A DNA stretch of 64,000 nucleotides from Paenibacillus endophyticus. GTDB taxonomy: Bacteria; Bacillota; Bacilli; Paenibacillales; Paenibacillaceae. Location: assembly GCF_014192395.1 (NCBI RefSeq), contig NZ_JACHXW010000016.1, positions 62,001-126,000 of the forward strand, read 5' to 3'. Within the stretch, counting starts at the first letter, position 1. Every line of letters begins with the position of its first letter. Positions 8,981 to 17,983 of the stretch are shown here, piece after piece. The notes beneath the pieces were generated by a model. It was not told the origin of the DNA and ran no database searches. It saw nothing but the letters and a program-made list of their open reading frames with translations. Both the position numbers and the translations under genes were made by a program.

Positions 8981-9640
8981 TTATAAAAAACCATTTTCCA
9001 TCAGGAAAGAGGTGCTCAGCTTGGATTCAGCTCTTATGTTCTCAGGCCTTTTGAAATTCAACAGATGGTCAACGTATTTCCCGATGACGTCGCATTCAAT
9101 GTTAACCGTATCCCCAGCATGCTTCTGCTGCAACGCTGTTTCTCCAAGCGTGTGCGGTATAATCGAAACGGAAAAGGAATGCGCGCTTGTATCCACCACG
9201 GTAAGGCTTATGCCATCAATGGTTATGGATCCTTTTGGAATAACATAACGCAGCATGTCCGCGTCATCCAGATGAATGTGATATACGACAGCATTAGCAT
9301 CCGAGTGGCGTTTCATGATTTTCCCCGTGCTATCCACATGCCCTTGAACAATATGCCCGCCGAAACGCCCGCCTGCCAGCATGGCACGCTCTAAATTCAC
9401 ACGCTCTCCTGCCCGCAGTTCATGAAGATTTGACTTTCGATAAGTCTCAGGCATCACATCAGCCGAAAATGAAAATCGATCAAAGGCCGTGACTGTCAAG
9501 CATACGCCATTGACTGAGATGCTGTCACCGAGCATAACGCCGTCGGTGACGCGGTCTGCGCCAACGACGATACGCATCGCTTCGCCCTGCTTCGTGATTC
9601 CTTTCATTTTCCCCACTTCTTCCACTAATCCGGTAAACAT
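8981..9640 (-). CDS. ribE: RibE, riboflavin synthase alpha subunit
   Basis: Dismutates two lumazine molecules into riboflavin and the pyrimidine precursor. MFTGLVEEVG starts the first lumazine-binding barrel, and GHIVQGHVDSTG and GISLTVVD mark the second. A strong AAGGAGGAAGCCC site precedes the ATG. It has 219 residues with a slightly extended C-terminus. It lies between ribD and ribBA, with a tandem hairpin repeat on the ribD side. Confidence 0.95.
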   Translation of the reverse strand: MFTGLVEEVGKMKGITKQGEAMRIVVGADRVTDGVMLGDSISVNGVCLTVTAFDRFSFSADVMPETYRKSNLHELRAGERVNLERAMLAGGRFGGHIVQGHVDSTGKIMKRHSDANAVVYHIHLDDADMLRYVIPKGSITIDGISLTVVDTSAHSFSVSIIPHTLGETALQQKHAGDTVNIECDVIGKYVDHLLNFKRPENIRAESKLSTSFLMENGFL

Positions 9641-9655
9641 GGGCTTCCTCCTTAA

Positions 9656-9727
9656 AGGTTTGCTGTAGCAAACCTACTCCGTAAGCATCAACTTAGGTTT
9701 GCTGTAGCAAACCTACTCCGTAAGCAT
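9656..9727. repeat. Tandem 33-bp hairpin repeat between ribD and ribE
   Basis: Two identical 33-base copies (9,656-9,688 and 9,695-9,727) are separated by 6 bases. Each begins with a perfect stem AGGTTTGC-TGTA-GCAAACCT followed by ACTCCGTAAGCAT. They look like REP or BIME-type repeats and would fold in the rib mRNA just upstream of the ribE ribosome binding site. No open reading frame is present. Confidence 0.8.
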
Positions 9728-9749
9728 GATTATAACTCGGTTCGTCAGG

Positions 9750-10853
9750 TTAATAGACTGGATAACCGGACACACAGATGTCTTCGCCAGCCATATCAAC
9801 GCTGACACGCTCTAGTTGTACGGCATCCGCCATTTTCTCATAACCAGGAAACGTGAACGTGCCAGGTGCATGCAGCCCACCGATGATTTTGGTTGCATAA
9901 TATAGAATGATTTTATCGATAAGGCCTGCTTCGAGCATTGCTCCGTTCAGTTGACCTCCGCCTTCTAGCAGGATCGAACCAATTTCAAGTGCGCCAAGCT
10001 TCGCCATGCCATCAACCAAATCGACCTTGTCACCAGAACCGCAAACGATAACCTCAATGCCCGCTGCTTCCAGATCACCTCGCCGTTCCTCACTTGCTTG
10101 ACTGGAAGTCATTACGATCGTCCTGACCGTTCGGTCAACGACGACCCTAGCAGTCAGCGGCAATCGAAGCTTTGAATCGACGATGATTCTAACCGGATCA
10201 AGTGCGGGAACAGCCGCTCTCGTGTTCAGCAGCGGATCATCTGCAAGAACGGTTCCAATGCCGACCATAATCGCCTCATGCTGATGACGGAGCGTGTGCA
10301 CCTGCTCTCGAGCAATCGCGCCGGTTACCCAGCGGCTGTCGCCCGTGCTGGAAGCGATCTTGCCATCAAGGGTGCTGGCCGTTTTTAACGTCACGAATGG
10401 GATTCTAGATGTAATGTATTTATTGAATTTTTCATTTAATTGCTGAGAGCGTTGTTCCAGTACGCCTACTGTAACTGCAATGCCTTCTTCCCGCAGCCTT
10501 GCGATGCCTTTACCGGACACCTCGGGGTTTGGATCGCCGCTGGCAACGACAACTCGCGCTGCTTTCGCATCGATAATACGCTCACAGCAAGGAGGCGTTT
10601 TGCCAAAATGACTGCATGGCTCAAGCGTAACGTATACCGTCGCGCCTTCAGCCTCAGCACCAGCCATTTGCAAAGCATGAACCTCCGCATGACCGGTACC
10701 CCGCTTAAGATGCGTTCCGATTCCGATGATTCGCCCATCTTTGACGACGACGCAGCCGACGACTGGATTAATGCCAGTCTGACCGGAAGCTTTGGCTGCC
10801 ATATCGAGCGCTAACCCCATATAATACTCATCATTTAAAATGTCCAACAACAA
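9750..10853 (-). CDS. ribD: RibD, bifunctional riboflavin deaminase/reductase
   Basis: Deaminates and then reduces the pyrimidine intermediate from GTP. The N-terminal deaminase has GTGHAEVHALQMAG and VTLEPCSHFGKTPPCC (zinc ligands H, C, C). The C-terminal reductase has KTASTLDGKIA and LLEGGGQLNGAML. There is no good ATG at the usual position (NDEYYM). The start appears to be one of three consecutive TTG codons at 10,853-10,845, served by the AGGGGTG that forms the 3' arm of the riboswitch terminator. The start is therefore uncertain by a few codons. Confidence 0.92.
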   Translation of the reverse strand: MLLDILNDEYYMGLALDMAAKASGQTGINPVVGCVVVKDGRIIGIGTHLKRGTGHAEVHALQMAGAEAEGATVYVTLEPCSHFGKTPPCCERIIDAKAARVVVASGDPNPEVSGKGIARLREEGIAVTVGVLEQRSQQLNEKFNKYITSRIPFVTLKTASTLDGKIASSTGDSRWVTGAIAREQVHTLRHQHEAIMVGIGTVLADDPLLNTRAAVPALDPVRIIVDSKLRLPLTARVVVDRTVRTIVMTSSQASEERRGDLEAAGIEVIVCGSGDKVDLVDGMAKLGALEIGSILLEGGGQLNGAMLEAGLIDKIILYYATKIIGGLHAPGTFTFPGYEKMADAVQLERVSVDMAGEDICVSGYPVY

Positions 10854-10888
10854 AAAACACCCCTATCGGCAATCAATCCGAAGGGGTG
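10852..10888 (-). terminator. Riboswitch-controlled terminator before ribD
   Basis: On the minus strand CACCCCTTCGG pairs with CCGATAGGGGTG (one bulge) and is followed by TTTTTT. It lies downstream of the FMN aptamer and immediately upstream of ribD, so it is the expected expression platform. Its 3' arm doubles as the likely ribosome binding site of ribD. Confidence 0.85.
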
Positions 10889-11071
10889 ATGAAAGATAAA
10901 ACAGGTAACTACGACAAAACCGATCGGCGTTGTCGGTTTTAAGTCCCGACTAATCCAATTTGCACTCCGTGCAATTTCGGTTTGTAAAATACGCTAAAGA
11001 AACAAGCCTAGTTCACATGTGAAATAAAGCACACACGCAAATAAACGGATTGTTATAGCTGTCGAAGCATC

Positions 11072-11280
11072 CCCTTCTCCCATCCAGACTGTACTGTCGG
11101 TCCCGGATTTACACCAGGTCCACCGTTCTAATTCGCTGCTATCGTCCATAAAGACGATAGACAAACCGTTAGCCCGGGTCACGGACTGACGGACAGCATA
11201 GAGGTTCGGTTATCCGATCCCTCTATGCTTGCCCGATCACCGCCGGTTAGGAATTTCACCTGACCCCGAAGGAAAGCTGC
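11072..11280 (-). ncRNA. FMN riboswitch (RFN element)
   Basis: The minus strand carries the RFN signature in order: CTTCGGGGTCAGGTGAAATT, CCTAACCGGCGGTGATCGGGC, a variable hairpin (CATAGAGG...CCTCTATG), GACCCGGGCTAACGG, GGTGTAAATCCGGGACCGACAGTA and GTCTGGATGGGAGAAGG. It binds FMN and, with the terminator at 10,852-10,888, would shut off ribD-ribE-ribBA-ribH when FMN is plentiful. The short open frame running through it is not a gene. About 180 bases of linker separate the aptamer from the terminator. Confidence 0.96.
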
Positions 11281-11310
11281 ACTTACATAATTATAGTTAG
11301 TATATTAACA

Positions 11311-11742
11311 CTAAATTGATTCAACTTCAACCTTTTCCATTTTGTCTCCGCCTTTGAACGCGTCAACAAACTCCATGCCTTTAGAAACCTTACCGAAAAC
11401 AGTATGTCCACCATCCAAATGCGGCTGTGGTGCATAGCCGATATAGAACTGGCTGCCGCCTGTGTTACGGCCGGCATGGGCCATAGCAAGCGTACCGCGC
11501 TCATGTTTATTCGGGTTGATTTCGCAATCGATTTGGTAGCCAGGACCGCCTGTCCCTGTCCCGTTCGGGCAACCGCCTTGAGCGACAAAGCCCGGAATAA
11601 CACGGTGGAATGTGAGACCGTTGTAGAAACCGTCGTTAGCAAGCTTCTCAAAGTTTGCTACAGTGTTCGGCGCGTCTTGATCGAATAGATCGATAAGAAC
11701 CTCTCCGCCGTTTGCTAGTGTGATTTTTGCTTGTTTTGCCAT
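11311..11742 (-). CDS. ppiB: PpiB, cyclophilin-type peptidyl-prolyl isomerase
   Basis: Cytoplasmic cyclophilin that isomerises X-Pro bonds. The core motifs are FHRVIPGFVAQGG, GTLAMAHAGRNTGGSQFYIG and LDGGHTVFGKV. It has no signal peptide and its 143 residues are normal for a bacterial cyclophilin. It is a single gene between lysA and the riboswitch. Confidence 0.95.
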   Translation of the reverse strand: MAKQAKITLANGGEVLIDLFDQDAPNTVANFEKLANDGFYNGLTFHRVIPGFVAQGGCPNGTGTGGPGYQIDCEINPNKHERGTLAMAHAGRNTGGSQFYIGYAPQPHLDGGHTVFGKVSKGMEFVDAFKGGDKMEKVEVESI

Positions 11743-11795
11743 TGCTGCATCTACCTTTCTTTTATCCAGATAAGACTACGTTACCAATTTCGCCC

Positions 11796-13127
11796 TTATT
11801 TCGCAAGCGGTGATTTTTGAAGTCTTGCCGGAATGACATCATTACATACGATATTTTCTAGCGATTCTCGTTTAACAGCAAGGTCTGCCTGGCCGTCTTT
11901 AACGAAAACAACAGCTGGACGACGAATGCGGTTATAGTTGCTCGCCATTGCATAATTATAAGCACCCGTACAGAAAACAGCAAGCAGATCGCCGTTTTCA
12001 GCTTTCGGCAATTCCAAATCCCAGATCAGCATATCGCCGCTTTCACAGCATTTGCCCGCAATGGAAACCGTCTCTTCAACCGCATCATTCGCGCGATTCG
12101 CAAGCACGGCTTCATATTTGGATTGGTAAAGAGCTGGGCGGGGGTTGTCCGTCATACCGCCGTCTACTGCGATGTATTTACGAACGCCTGGGATGTTTTT
12201 GCTTGTTCCGACTGTGTACAAGGTTGTTCCAGCATCGCCAACCATGCTGCGGCCCGGCTCTACCCAAATCTCAGGCAGCGGGAATTCCGCATTCGTGAAA
12301 TTCGTAATTATCGCGCCTGTGATAGCAGCTACGTATTCGCTGATCGGAAGTGGAGTATCGCCTTCTACATAACGGATGCCGAAACCTCCGCCAAGATTGA
12401 TTACTTTAAACGTTAGGTCAAGCTCATTGCGGATTGCAACCGCGAAATCAGCTACTTTGTCCACAGCCATACGGAAGCCTTCAACCTCGAAGATTTGTGA
12501 ACCGATATGCGAATGGACGCCTAGAATGATAAGGTTTGGCAAAGCAAGCGCTTCTTGAATCGCTTGTTTCGCAGCGCCATTTCCTAGATCGAAGCCGAAC
12601 TTGGAATCCTGTTGGCCAGTAGAAATGTAATCATGCGTATGTGCTTCAACGCCTGGCGTAATACGAAGCAGGATGTTGACTTTTTTGCCTTTATCGCCAG
12701 CAAGCGCGTTCAACAGCTGCAGCTCCATGAAGTTGTCAACTACGAAGCAGCCGATTCCTGCATCAAGCGCCATATTGATTTCCTCAGGCGTCTTATTGTT
12801 TCCGTGGAAATGAATGCGCTCAGCCGGGAAACCCGCTTGCATGGCCGTATAAAGCTCTCCGTCAGATACAACGTCAAGCGACAGTCCTTCTTGCTCTGCG
12901 ATTGCGCACATTGCCATTACGCTAAACGCTTTGCTCGCGTATGCAACTTGGAATCGCAGGCCTGAAGCTTTGAAAGCCTCGACATATTCACTTGCACGCT
13001 GACGAACGAGAGCCTCGTCCACAATATAAAGTGGCGTACCAAACTGTGCAGCCAAATCAGCTACATCGCAGCCGCCAATTTCCAAATGTCCTTGAGTGTT
13101 AATTTTACTAGTTCCATGCAGGTACAT
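11796..13127 (-). CDS. lysA: LysA, diaminopimelate decarboxylase
   Basis: PLP enzyme for the last lysine step, converting meso-diaminopimelate to lysine and CO2. Motifs are VAYASKAFS with the PLP lysine, GVHSHIGSQI, INLGGGFGIRY, EPGRSMVGDAG and CESGDMLIWD. The length is 443 residues. Its position next to spoVAF and ppiB is the usual one in Bacillales. A short hairpin, TTCTATCTG-CTTG-CAGATAGAA at about 13,146-13,167, lies in the leader. Confidence 0.96.
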   Translation of the reverse strand: MYLHGTSKINTQGHLEIGGCDVADLAAQFGTPLYIVDEALVRQRASEYVEAFKASGLRFQVAYASKAFSVMAMCAIAEQEGLSLDVVSDGELYTAMQAGFPAERIHFHGNNKTPEEINMALDAGIGCFVVDNFMELQLLNALAGDKGKKVNILLRITPGVEAHTHDYISTGQQDSKFGFDLGNGAAKQAIQEALALPNLIILGVHSHIGSQIFEVEGFRMAVDKVADFAVAIRNELDLTFKVINLGGGFGIRYVEGDTPLPISEYVAAITGAIITNFTNAEFPLPEIWVEPGRSMVGDAGTTLYTVGTSKNIPGVRKYIAVDGGMTDNPRPALYQSKYEAVLANRANDAVEETVSIAGKCCESGDMLIWDLELPKAENGDLLAVFCTGAYNYAMASNYNRIRRPAVVFVKDGQADLAVKRESLENIVCNDVIPARLQKSPLAK

Positions 13128-13258
13128 AATTTCCCCTCAGCTTTCTTCTATCTGCTTGCAGATAGAACGGATAGAATTTGCATCAATAGCACAATTATAA
13201 CGCAATCTACCCGCCATGCGAAATGGATAAATCCACATTTCATTTGCATTTTATGAAT

Positions 13259-14932
13259 TCACTCCGTCTTCGGCATCTTGTCCCGCTGCTGCGGTCTCAG
13301 ATTATTGGGACGCGTGCGGTTGTACAATACAGGCTGCCGAACGATTATACTCCACATCGCTCTAAGATCAAACGGAATGAATGGCCACATGTACGGACGA
13401 TTGAAGGACCGCTCCATCGTGAGCAGAATGATAATGGCTGTCGTTGCAATTACGAAGCCAGGAACGCTGAAAGCGGCCACCGCAACGATGAGCACCAGCC
13501 GAACGATACGATTCGCCAGACCGAGTTCATAGCTTGGCGTTGCAAACATACCGATGGCGGCTACAGCCATATAAAGGATGACTTCATTTACAAAGATACC
13601 CGTCTGAACGGCAATGTCGCCAATTAGAATGGCGGCTACGAGCGACATGGCCGTTGCCAGCGACGTTGGGGTATGTACCGATGCCATTCTCAGCAGGTCA
13701 ACTCCGATTTCAGCCAATAGAAACTGTACGACAAGCGGCAGCTTCGCCGTTTTGTTGGGGCCTAAAAACTCAAGTGCCGGCGGCTTCAATTCCGGATGCA
13801 TAACGAACAGCAGCCATAGCGGAAGCATAAATAAAGAGGCGAATATCCCGATAAATCTGACCCAGCGCAAATACGTACCGATAAACGGTGTTTGCCGATT
13901 CTCTTCGGCATGCTGCATTAAATCCGAATAGGTTGTCGGCAATGTCATCACACTTGGCGAAGTATCCACGAAAACAGCCACGTAGCCTTCCAATAGATGC
14001 GCAGCAACCGTATCAGGCCTCTCCGAATAGCGTACGAGCGGAAAGGGGTTCCACCCCCGTTTCACGGTTGACTCCTCCAGTTGCTTGTCTGCAAGCGGCA
14101 AACCGTCAATCTTCACCATCGCAATCTTGTCCTTAATCGATTTCAGCAACTCTTTATCCACAATGTCGTCAATGTAAGCGATGCATACATCCGTTTGCGT
14201 CCTCTCACCTACTCTAACGATTTCATAACGCAGCTGAGGATCGCGGAGCCGCCTTCGCACAAGCGATACGTTGACCATCAGCGTTTCCACAAACCCGTCC
14301 CTGCTGCCGCGGACAACCTTCTCTAGCGAAGGCTCCTCCGGCCCGCGTGCAGGAAAAGCTTTCGCGTCAATCATGACGACACTCGATTCGCCGTCTATAA
14401 ACAAAGCAGTACCGCCAGAGAGTACGCCTGTCAGCATGCTGTTCCAATTATCCTCTTTTGTGGCCTGAGCTGCAGGGACATACAGATCTAGAAAGGAATG
14501 AAAAGCATGTACAGACAAATCCTCTGGCTGCAAAAAGGTTAAACGTTTGAGCACCTCCGTAAGCAGCGTATCCTTGACTAGACCGTTCATGCACAGCATA
14601 GCTGTGCGACGATCCCCAAAGGTCATCTCCCTTACGACCACGTCAAAGCTCGTTTTGTAACCGATCTCGTTTTCCAGACGCGACAAAACCTCATCTAAAT
14701 CTCTAGGAATCGGAACAATCTCTTCCTTGCCTTTCGAATCCGCGACTGAGCCCTCTGTCTTGTTTTGATTGCGTGTTTGGACAGTACCGGCCCCGCCCTG
14801 CCAGCCGCGTGATTCTTCTCGCCGTTGTTCCTCTGGAATGTCCCTCATGATCGGAACCCAGTTCCTATCTTTACCTTGATGTCCATGAGAGTCACTATGC
14901 TCGTTATGTTCGTTTTGTTCGTTATCCTTCAT
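13259..14932 (-). CDS. spoVAF: SpoVAF, GerA-like stage V sporulation protein
   Basis: Spore inner-membrane protein related to GerA receptor A subunits, associated with the SpoVA dipicolinic acid channel. A hydrophilic N-terminal domain holds SVVMIDAKAFPARGPEEPS and VRRRLRDPQLRYEIV. It is followed by four or five membrane helices and a short charged tail. At 557 residues it carries an extra His/Asn/Glu-rich N-terminus (~80 residues) compared with B. subtilis. It lies 25 bases downstream of spoVAB. The spoVAC-AD-AE genes that often stand between them are absent here. Confidence 0.88.
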   Translation of the reverse strand: MKDNEQNEHNEHSDSHGHQGKDRNWVPIMRDIPEEQRREESRGWQGGAGTVQTRNQNKTEGSVADSKGKEEIVPIPRDLDEVLSRLENEIGYKTSFDVVVREMTFGDRRTAMLCMNGLVKDTLLTEVLKRLTFLQPEDLSVHAFHSFLDLYVPAAQATKEDNWNSMLTGVLSGGTALFIDGESSVVMIDAKAFPARGPEEPSLEKVVRGSRDGFVETLMVNVSLVRRRLRDPQLRYEIVRVGERTQTDVCIAYIDDIVDKELLKSIKDKIAMVKIDGLPLADKQLEESTVKRGWNPFPLVRYSERPDTVAAHLLEGYVAVFVDTSPSVMTLPTTYSDLMQHAEENRQTPFIGTYLRWVRFIGIFASLFMLPLWLLFVMHPELKPPALEFLGPNKTAKLPLVVQFLLAEIGVDLLRMASVHTPTSLATAMSLVAAILIGDIAVQTGIFVNEVILYMAVAAIGMFATPSYELGLANRIVRLVLIVAVAAFSVPGFVIATTAIIILLTMERSFNRPYMWPFIPFDLRAMWSIIVRQPVLYNRTRPNNLRPQQRDKMPKTE

Positions 14933-14957
14933 GCACCTTCACCTCGTTCATTATGAA

Positions 14958-15386
14958 TTACCACTGAAACACAAGCCAATCGAACAATGAGCCCAACGTT
15001 TTCCCTAGCACCATGGCCATTACAAGCGCGACCATGTAGGAAGATAAATTCATTCTTTTGGCGAGAATCGGAAGCACATTCATCACCTCTGTCAAAGCAG
15101 CGGCCAGCATGCCGACGAACATACCGTCAATTAGTCCTGCCCCGCTCAAAAAAATACCGGAAGGCATGGAAAGCTTCCAGTTCATGAAGTCAGCGAACGT
15201 CCAGTAAAGGGAGCCGCAAATGACTGCCGTCTCGAACCATATGGACATCCGGTATGCATTCGCAACCTGTGCAAGCCTTGGAATAAGATCCAGTACAATC
15301 AATAGGGCAACCAATCCGCTTCCGACTGCTAGACCTCCCGCTAAGCCCAGCAGAACAACGAAAATCGTGGAGCAGATGCTAATCAT
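14958..15386 (-). CDS. spoVAB: SpoVAB, stage V sporulation protein AB
   Basis: Small membrane protein of the SpoVA set expressed in the forespore. Four hydrophobic segments are visible, beginning ISICSTIFVVLLGLAGGLAVGSG, and the end is MALVMAMVLGKTLGSLFDWLVF. The ATG at 15,386 overlaps the last codons of spoVAA and gives 142 residues, matching the family. Longer in-frame starts run deep into spoVAA and are unlikely. Confidence 0.88.
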   Translation of the reverse strand: MISICSTIFVVLLGLAGGLAVGSGLVALLIVLDLIPRLAQVANAYRMSIWFETAVICGSLYWTFADFMNWKLSMPSGIFLSGAGLIDGMFVGMLAAALTEVMNVLPILAKRMNLSSYMVALVMAMVLGKTLGSLFDWLVFQW

Positions 15387-16029
15387 CCTGATTTCCATTG
15401 GTCTGGTCATAATCGGATTTTTTTCGCATCTCATCGGCAATAACATAGGCATTCACGTTTTCTTGATACATATAAAGCTCAACCTCAAGCGGATTTGGCT
15501 CCTCATTAAACCTTTTGCGGAAGAGATGGTTGAAGAACAAAACCATTCCTAGCCCTATTCCAAGCGAGTAAGGGATTTGGAACCAAAGCGGGTGCTCCGT
15601 GCGCTTGCCTGTTATTAGCTCAACAATGCGAATATGAACTTCCTTCATGCTGACGTCTGTATGGAAATTCATAATGGCAAGGCCCGCTCCAAAGAACAAT
15701 AGAAGCCAAGCAAAAATGAGCACAGGAATTCGCGGTTTGACAGGCTTCTCCGCTACCATCACTAACACTTGGGGATCTCCGTAGGCCTCTACAGTCAGAC
15801 CGGGCTCGCGCTCGCGAATGGCTTTGACGATTTGAAGCAGATCGATGACGACTCGGTTGCCGTCTGCCTTTTTATGCTCATACAGCACGAGTGCCTTTAA
15901 TTTCTCTTCAAGTGCTTCATCCTTAGCCAACAGCCTTGCCGCTTGGCCTAACGTGACCCGTTGGCTCGGTTTCGTGTAAATTCGTTTTTTAAGACGCAGA
16001 TAGAGGACCGAATGGTTAGGTATTGCCAT
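15379..16029 (-). CDS. spoVAA: SpoVAA, stage V sporulation protein AA
   Basis: First gene of the spoVA operon. It encodes 216 residues with an N-terminal soluble domain (LYLRLKKRIYTKPSQRVTLG) and two C-terminal membrane segments (VLIFAWLLLFFGAGLAIMNF and FQIPYSLGIGLGMVLFFNHLF) around a phrase common to the family (FHTDVSM). It lies downstream of sigF in the same direction, consistent with forespore sigma-F/G expression. Confidence 0.92.
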   Translation of the reverse strand: MAIPNHSVLYLRLKKRIYTKPSQRVTLGQAARLLAKDEALEEKLKALVLYEHKKADGNRVVIDLLQIVKAIREREPGLTVEAYGDPQVLVMVAEKPVKPRIPVLIFAWLLLFFGAGLAIMNFHTDVSMKEVHIRIVELITGKRTEHPLWFQIPYSLGIGLGMVLFFNHLFRKRFNEEPNPLEVELYMYQENVNAYVIADEMRKKSDYDQTNGNQDD

Positions 16030-16131
16030 CTGTCATCTTCCCTTCTGCATAAACTTTGGTGGATGTTTCCCTTTTAGTATGAGATAAGGTCGATTCGGAT
16101 ACTCATGCAAAACGAGGTAAAAAATAGAAAA

Positions 16132-16160
16132 GACCAAATCGCCTATAAGGCGATCTGGTC
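16132..16160 (-). terminator. Terminator overlapping the sigF stop
   Basis: GACCAGATCGCC pairs with GGCGATTTGGTC (one mismatch) on the minus strand, followed by TTTTCTATTTTTT. The 5' arm includes the last sigF codons, so it separates spoIIA from spoVA. Confidence 0.88.
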
Positions 16161-16907
16161 TCTGATTGACTGCAATATCTTTTTCTCGAGCCGGGATACC
16201 TGTACTTGTGAAATCCCCAGCCTGCTGGCTACCTCGGATTGCGTTTTGTCACGGTAATAGCGCAGGTATACGATTAATCGCTCGCGTTCACTGAGGCCCT
16301 CAATGGCTTCCACGAGAGCCAGCTTATCGAACCACCGATCCTGAGACTCATCCGCGATCTGATCCATCAAGGTAATGGGATCGCCATCATTCTCAAAAAC
16401 CGTTTCGTGGATCGATGTCGGCGGCTTGTTCGCTTCTTGGGCGAATACGACTTCCTCTGGCGTAATGCCCAGGCGCTCTGCCACCTCGCTGATTGTCGGC
16501 AAGCGGCCCAATGTTTTGGAGAGCTCATCCTTCATTTTACGCACCTTATTGGCCGTTTCCTTAAGTGATCTGCTCACCTTCAACGTACCGTCGTCCCGTA
16601 AAAAGCGCTGGATCTCCCCAATGATCATGGGTACCGCATAGGTGGAAAACTTCACATCATAGGACAAGTCGAATTTATCTACCGACTTCAACAATCCGAT
16701 GCAGCCGATCTGGAACAAATCCTCGGGCTCATAACCACGATTAATGAACCGCTGTACGACTGACCAAACGAGCCGGATATTGCAATGTACGAGTGTATCC
16801 CTTGCAAGCGTATCCCCGCTTTGACTTAACGCAATAAGCCGCTTTACTTCCGCGTCGTCCAGGTATGGCTGGGCCGTCTGTTTTAGATTGACATCCATGA
16901 GGTTCAA
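16143..16907 (-). CDS. sigF: Sigma-F, forespore RNA polymerase sigma factor
   Basis: First compartment-specific sigma factor, active in the forespore after septation. The core-binding region 2 (EPEDLFQIGCIGLLKSVDKFD, VKFSTYAVPMIIGEIQRFLRDDG) and region 4 HTH (SEVASRLGISQVQVSRLEKKIL) are intact over 254 residues. Third gene of spoIIAA-AB-sigF. It is held inactive by SpoIIAB. Confidence 0.97.
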   Translation of the reverse strand: MNLMDVNLKQTAQPYLDDAEVKRLIALSQSGDTLARDTLVHCNIRLVWSVVQRFINRGYEPEDLFQIGCIGLLKSVDKFDLSYDVKFSTYAVPMIIGEIQRFLRDDGTLKVSRSLKETANKVRKMKDELSKTLGRLPTISEVAERLGITPEEVVFAQEANKPPTSIHETVFENDGDPITLMDQIADESQDRWFDKLALVEAIEGLSERERLIVYLRYYRDKTQSEVASRLGISQVQVSRLEKKILQSIRDQIAL

Positions 16908-16917
16908 CCCCTATACG

Positions 16918-17364
16918 CTAATTGTAAAGCGCTTTTTTCGATTCAATTCGTTTCAACATGGCTACTCGCGTTCCGCCGTCAATGCGGCTCGATACTTCAA
17001 ATCGGTCCATGAAATTTTCCATGATCGTGAAGCCCATTCCAGAGCGCTCAAGCTCGGGCTTCGATGTATATAGCGGCTGGCGCGCTAGCTCTAAATCCTC
17101 TATGCCGCGGCCGCTGTCAGAGACGGTAAGCGAAACAGAATCGCCTTCGATTCTAGCCTCGATTGTGACCTCACAGGTTGGATCATTTTCGTAACCGTGA
17201 ATAATCGCATTCGTAACCGCCTCGGAAACCGCAGTCTTCAAGTCGTTCAACTCCTCGAGCGTCGGATCGAGCTGTGAGACGAATGCAGCAACCGCGATGC
17301 GCGCGAAAGCTTCATTCTCCGATCGGGCGCTGAAGGAAAGCGTCATTTCATTGGATCCGTTCAT
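16918..17364 (-). CDS. spoIIAB: SpoIIAB, anti-sigma-F factor and kinase
   Basis: GHKL-fold serine kinase that binds sigma-F and also phosphorylates SpoIIAA. The ATP-site boxes DLKTAVSEAVTNAIIHGYE, DSGRGIEDLE and SGMGFTIME are all present in 148 residues. It overlaps spoIIAA by 4 bases (ATGA), so the two are translationally coupled. Confidence 0.97.
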   Translation of the reverse strand: MNGSNEMTLSFSARSENEAFARIAVAAFVSQLDPTLEELNDLKTAVSEAVTNAIIHGYENDPTCEVTIEARIEGDSVSLTVSDSGRGIEDLELARQPLYTSKPELERSGMGFTIMENFMDRFEVSSRIDGGTRVAMLKRIESKKALYN

Positions 17365-17714
17365 GACACCACCTCCAAACTGGAAATTGCATTTCGCTCA
17401 TTATCATGAATCGTCAAAATTTTGAATAAGCCTGACATTTCAAACAAGCGGTGAACATTCGGATTCACGTCGCAAACGACCATTTTCCCGCCTTTGCTCT
17501 TCACTTGCTTGTATCTTCCCAGAATAACGCCAAGACCGGAGCTGTCCATAAATTGCAGCTCCTTCAAGCTGAGAATGACATGCTCGCTGCTGCCGCGCAG
17601 AATAGCCTCTTCCATCTTATAGCGCACGACATCGGCTGTATGGTGATCCAGCTCGCCTCGAAGCCTTACGATCAGCACATTGCGGTATTGCTCCAATTCA
17701 GCTTGCAGACTCAT
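17361..17714 (-). CDS. spoIIAA: SpoIIAA, anti-anti-sigma factor
   Basis: STAS-domain protein which, when dephosphorylated by SpoIIE, frees sigma-F from SpoIIAB. GELDHHTADVVRYKME and FMDSSGLGVILGRYK, with the phosphorylated serine in DSSGLG, are typical. The ATG at 17,714 gives MSLQAELE and 117 residues, the family length. An ATG 12 bases upstream sits directly on the GAGGAG site and is unlikely. Confidence 0.96.
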   Translation of the reverse strand: MSLQAELEQYRNVLIVRLRGELDHHTADVVRYKMEEAILRGSSEHVILSLKELQFMDSSGLGVILGRYKQVKSKGGKMVVCDVNPNVHRLFEMSGLFKILTIHDNERNAISSLEVVS

Positions 17715-17983
17715 TATGCTGTTCATCTCCTCTAGGTTTTTTCAAACATAAGAAAGAATAAACCAAACCTTGTATCCCTTCCTTACATTTCACCGTGCAT
17801 TGCCGACCGACCTGCGGTGAGTCAGAATCAGAAGTGCTGCACATGCCGAGATAGAACTAGCAATTCTCCAAATGGAGATGTTATTCCTGCATGCCGACAA
17901 AACTAGAAGCATACCGCTAACAGCTGACAAAATACGAGCGGCAATCGCATACCTGTATCCAAATACCTATTCCTTCATTCCGT

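Noticed and set aside
10994..11182. 62-codon open frame on the minus strand with a protein-like translation
   Set aside because: It lies in the FMN riboswitch and linker; the reading frame is a by-product of the structured RNA.
11283..11651. Second long minus-strand frame over ppiB
   Set aside because: It is out of frame with a clear cyclophilin and has no conserved pattern.
13223..13627. 134-codon plus-strand frame at the end of spoVAF
   Set aside because: Opposite-strand shadow of spoVAF, rich in Arg/His/Cys as expected of a shadow frame.
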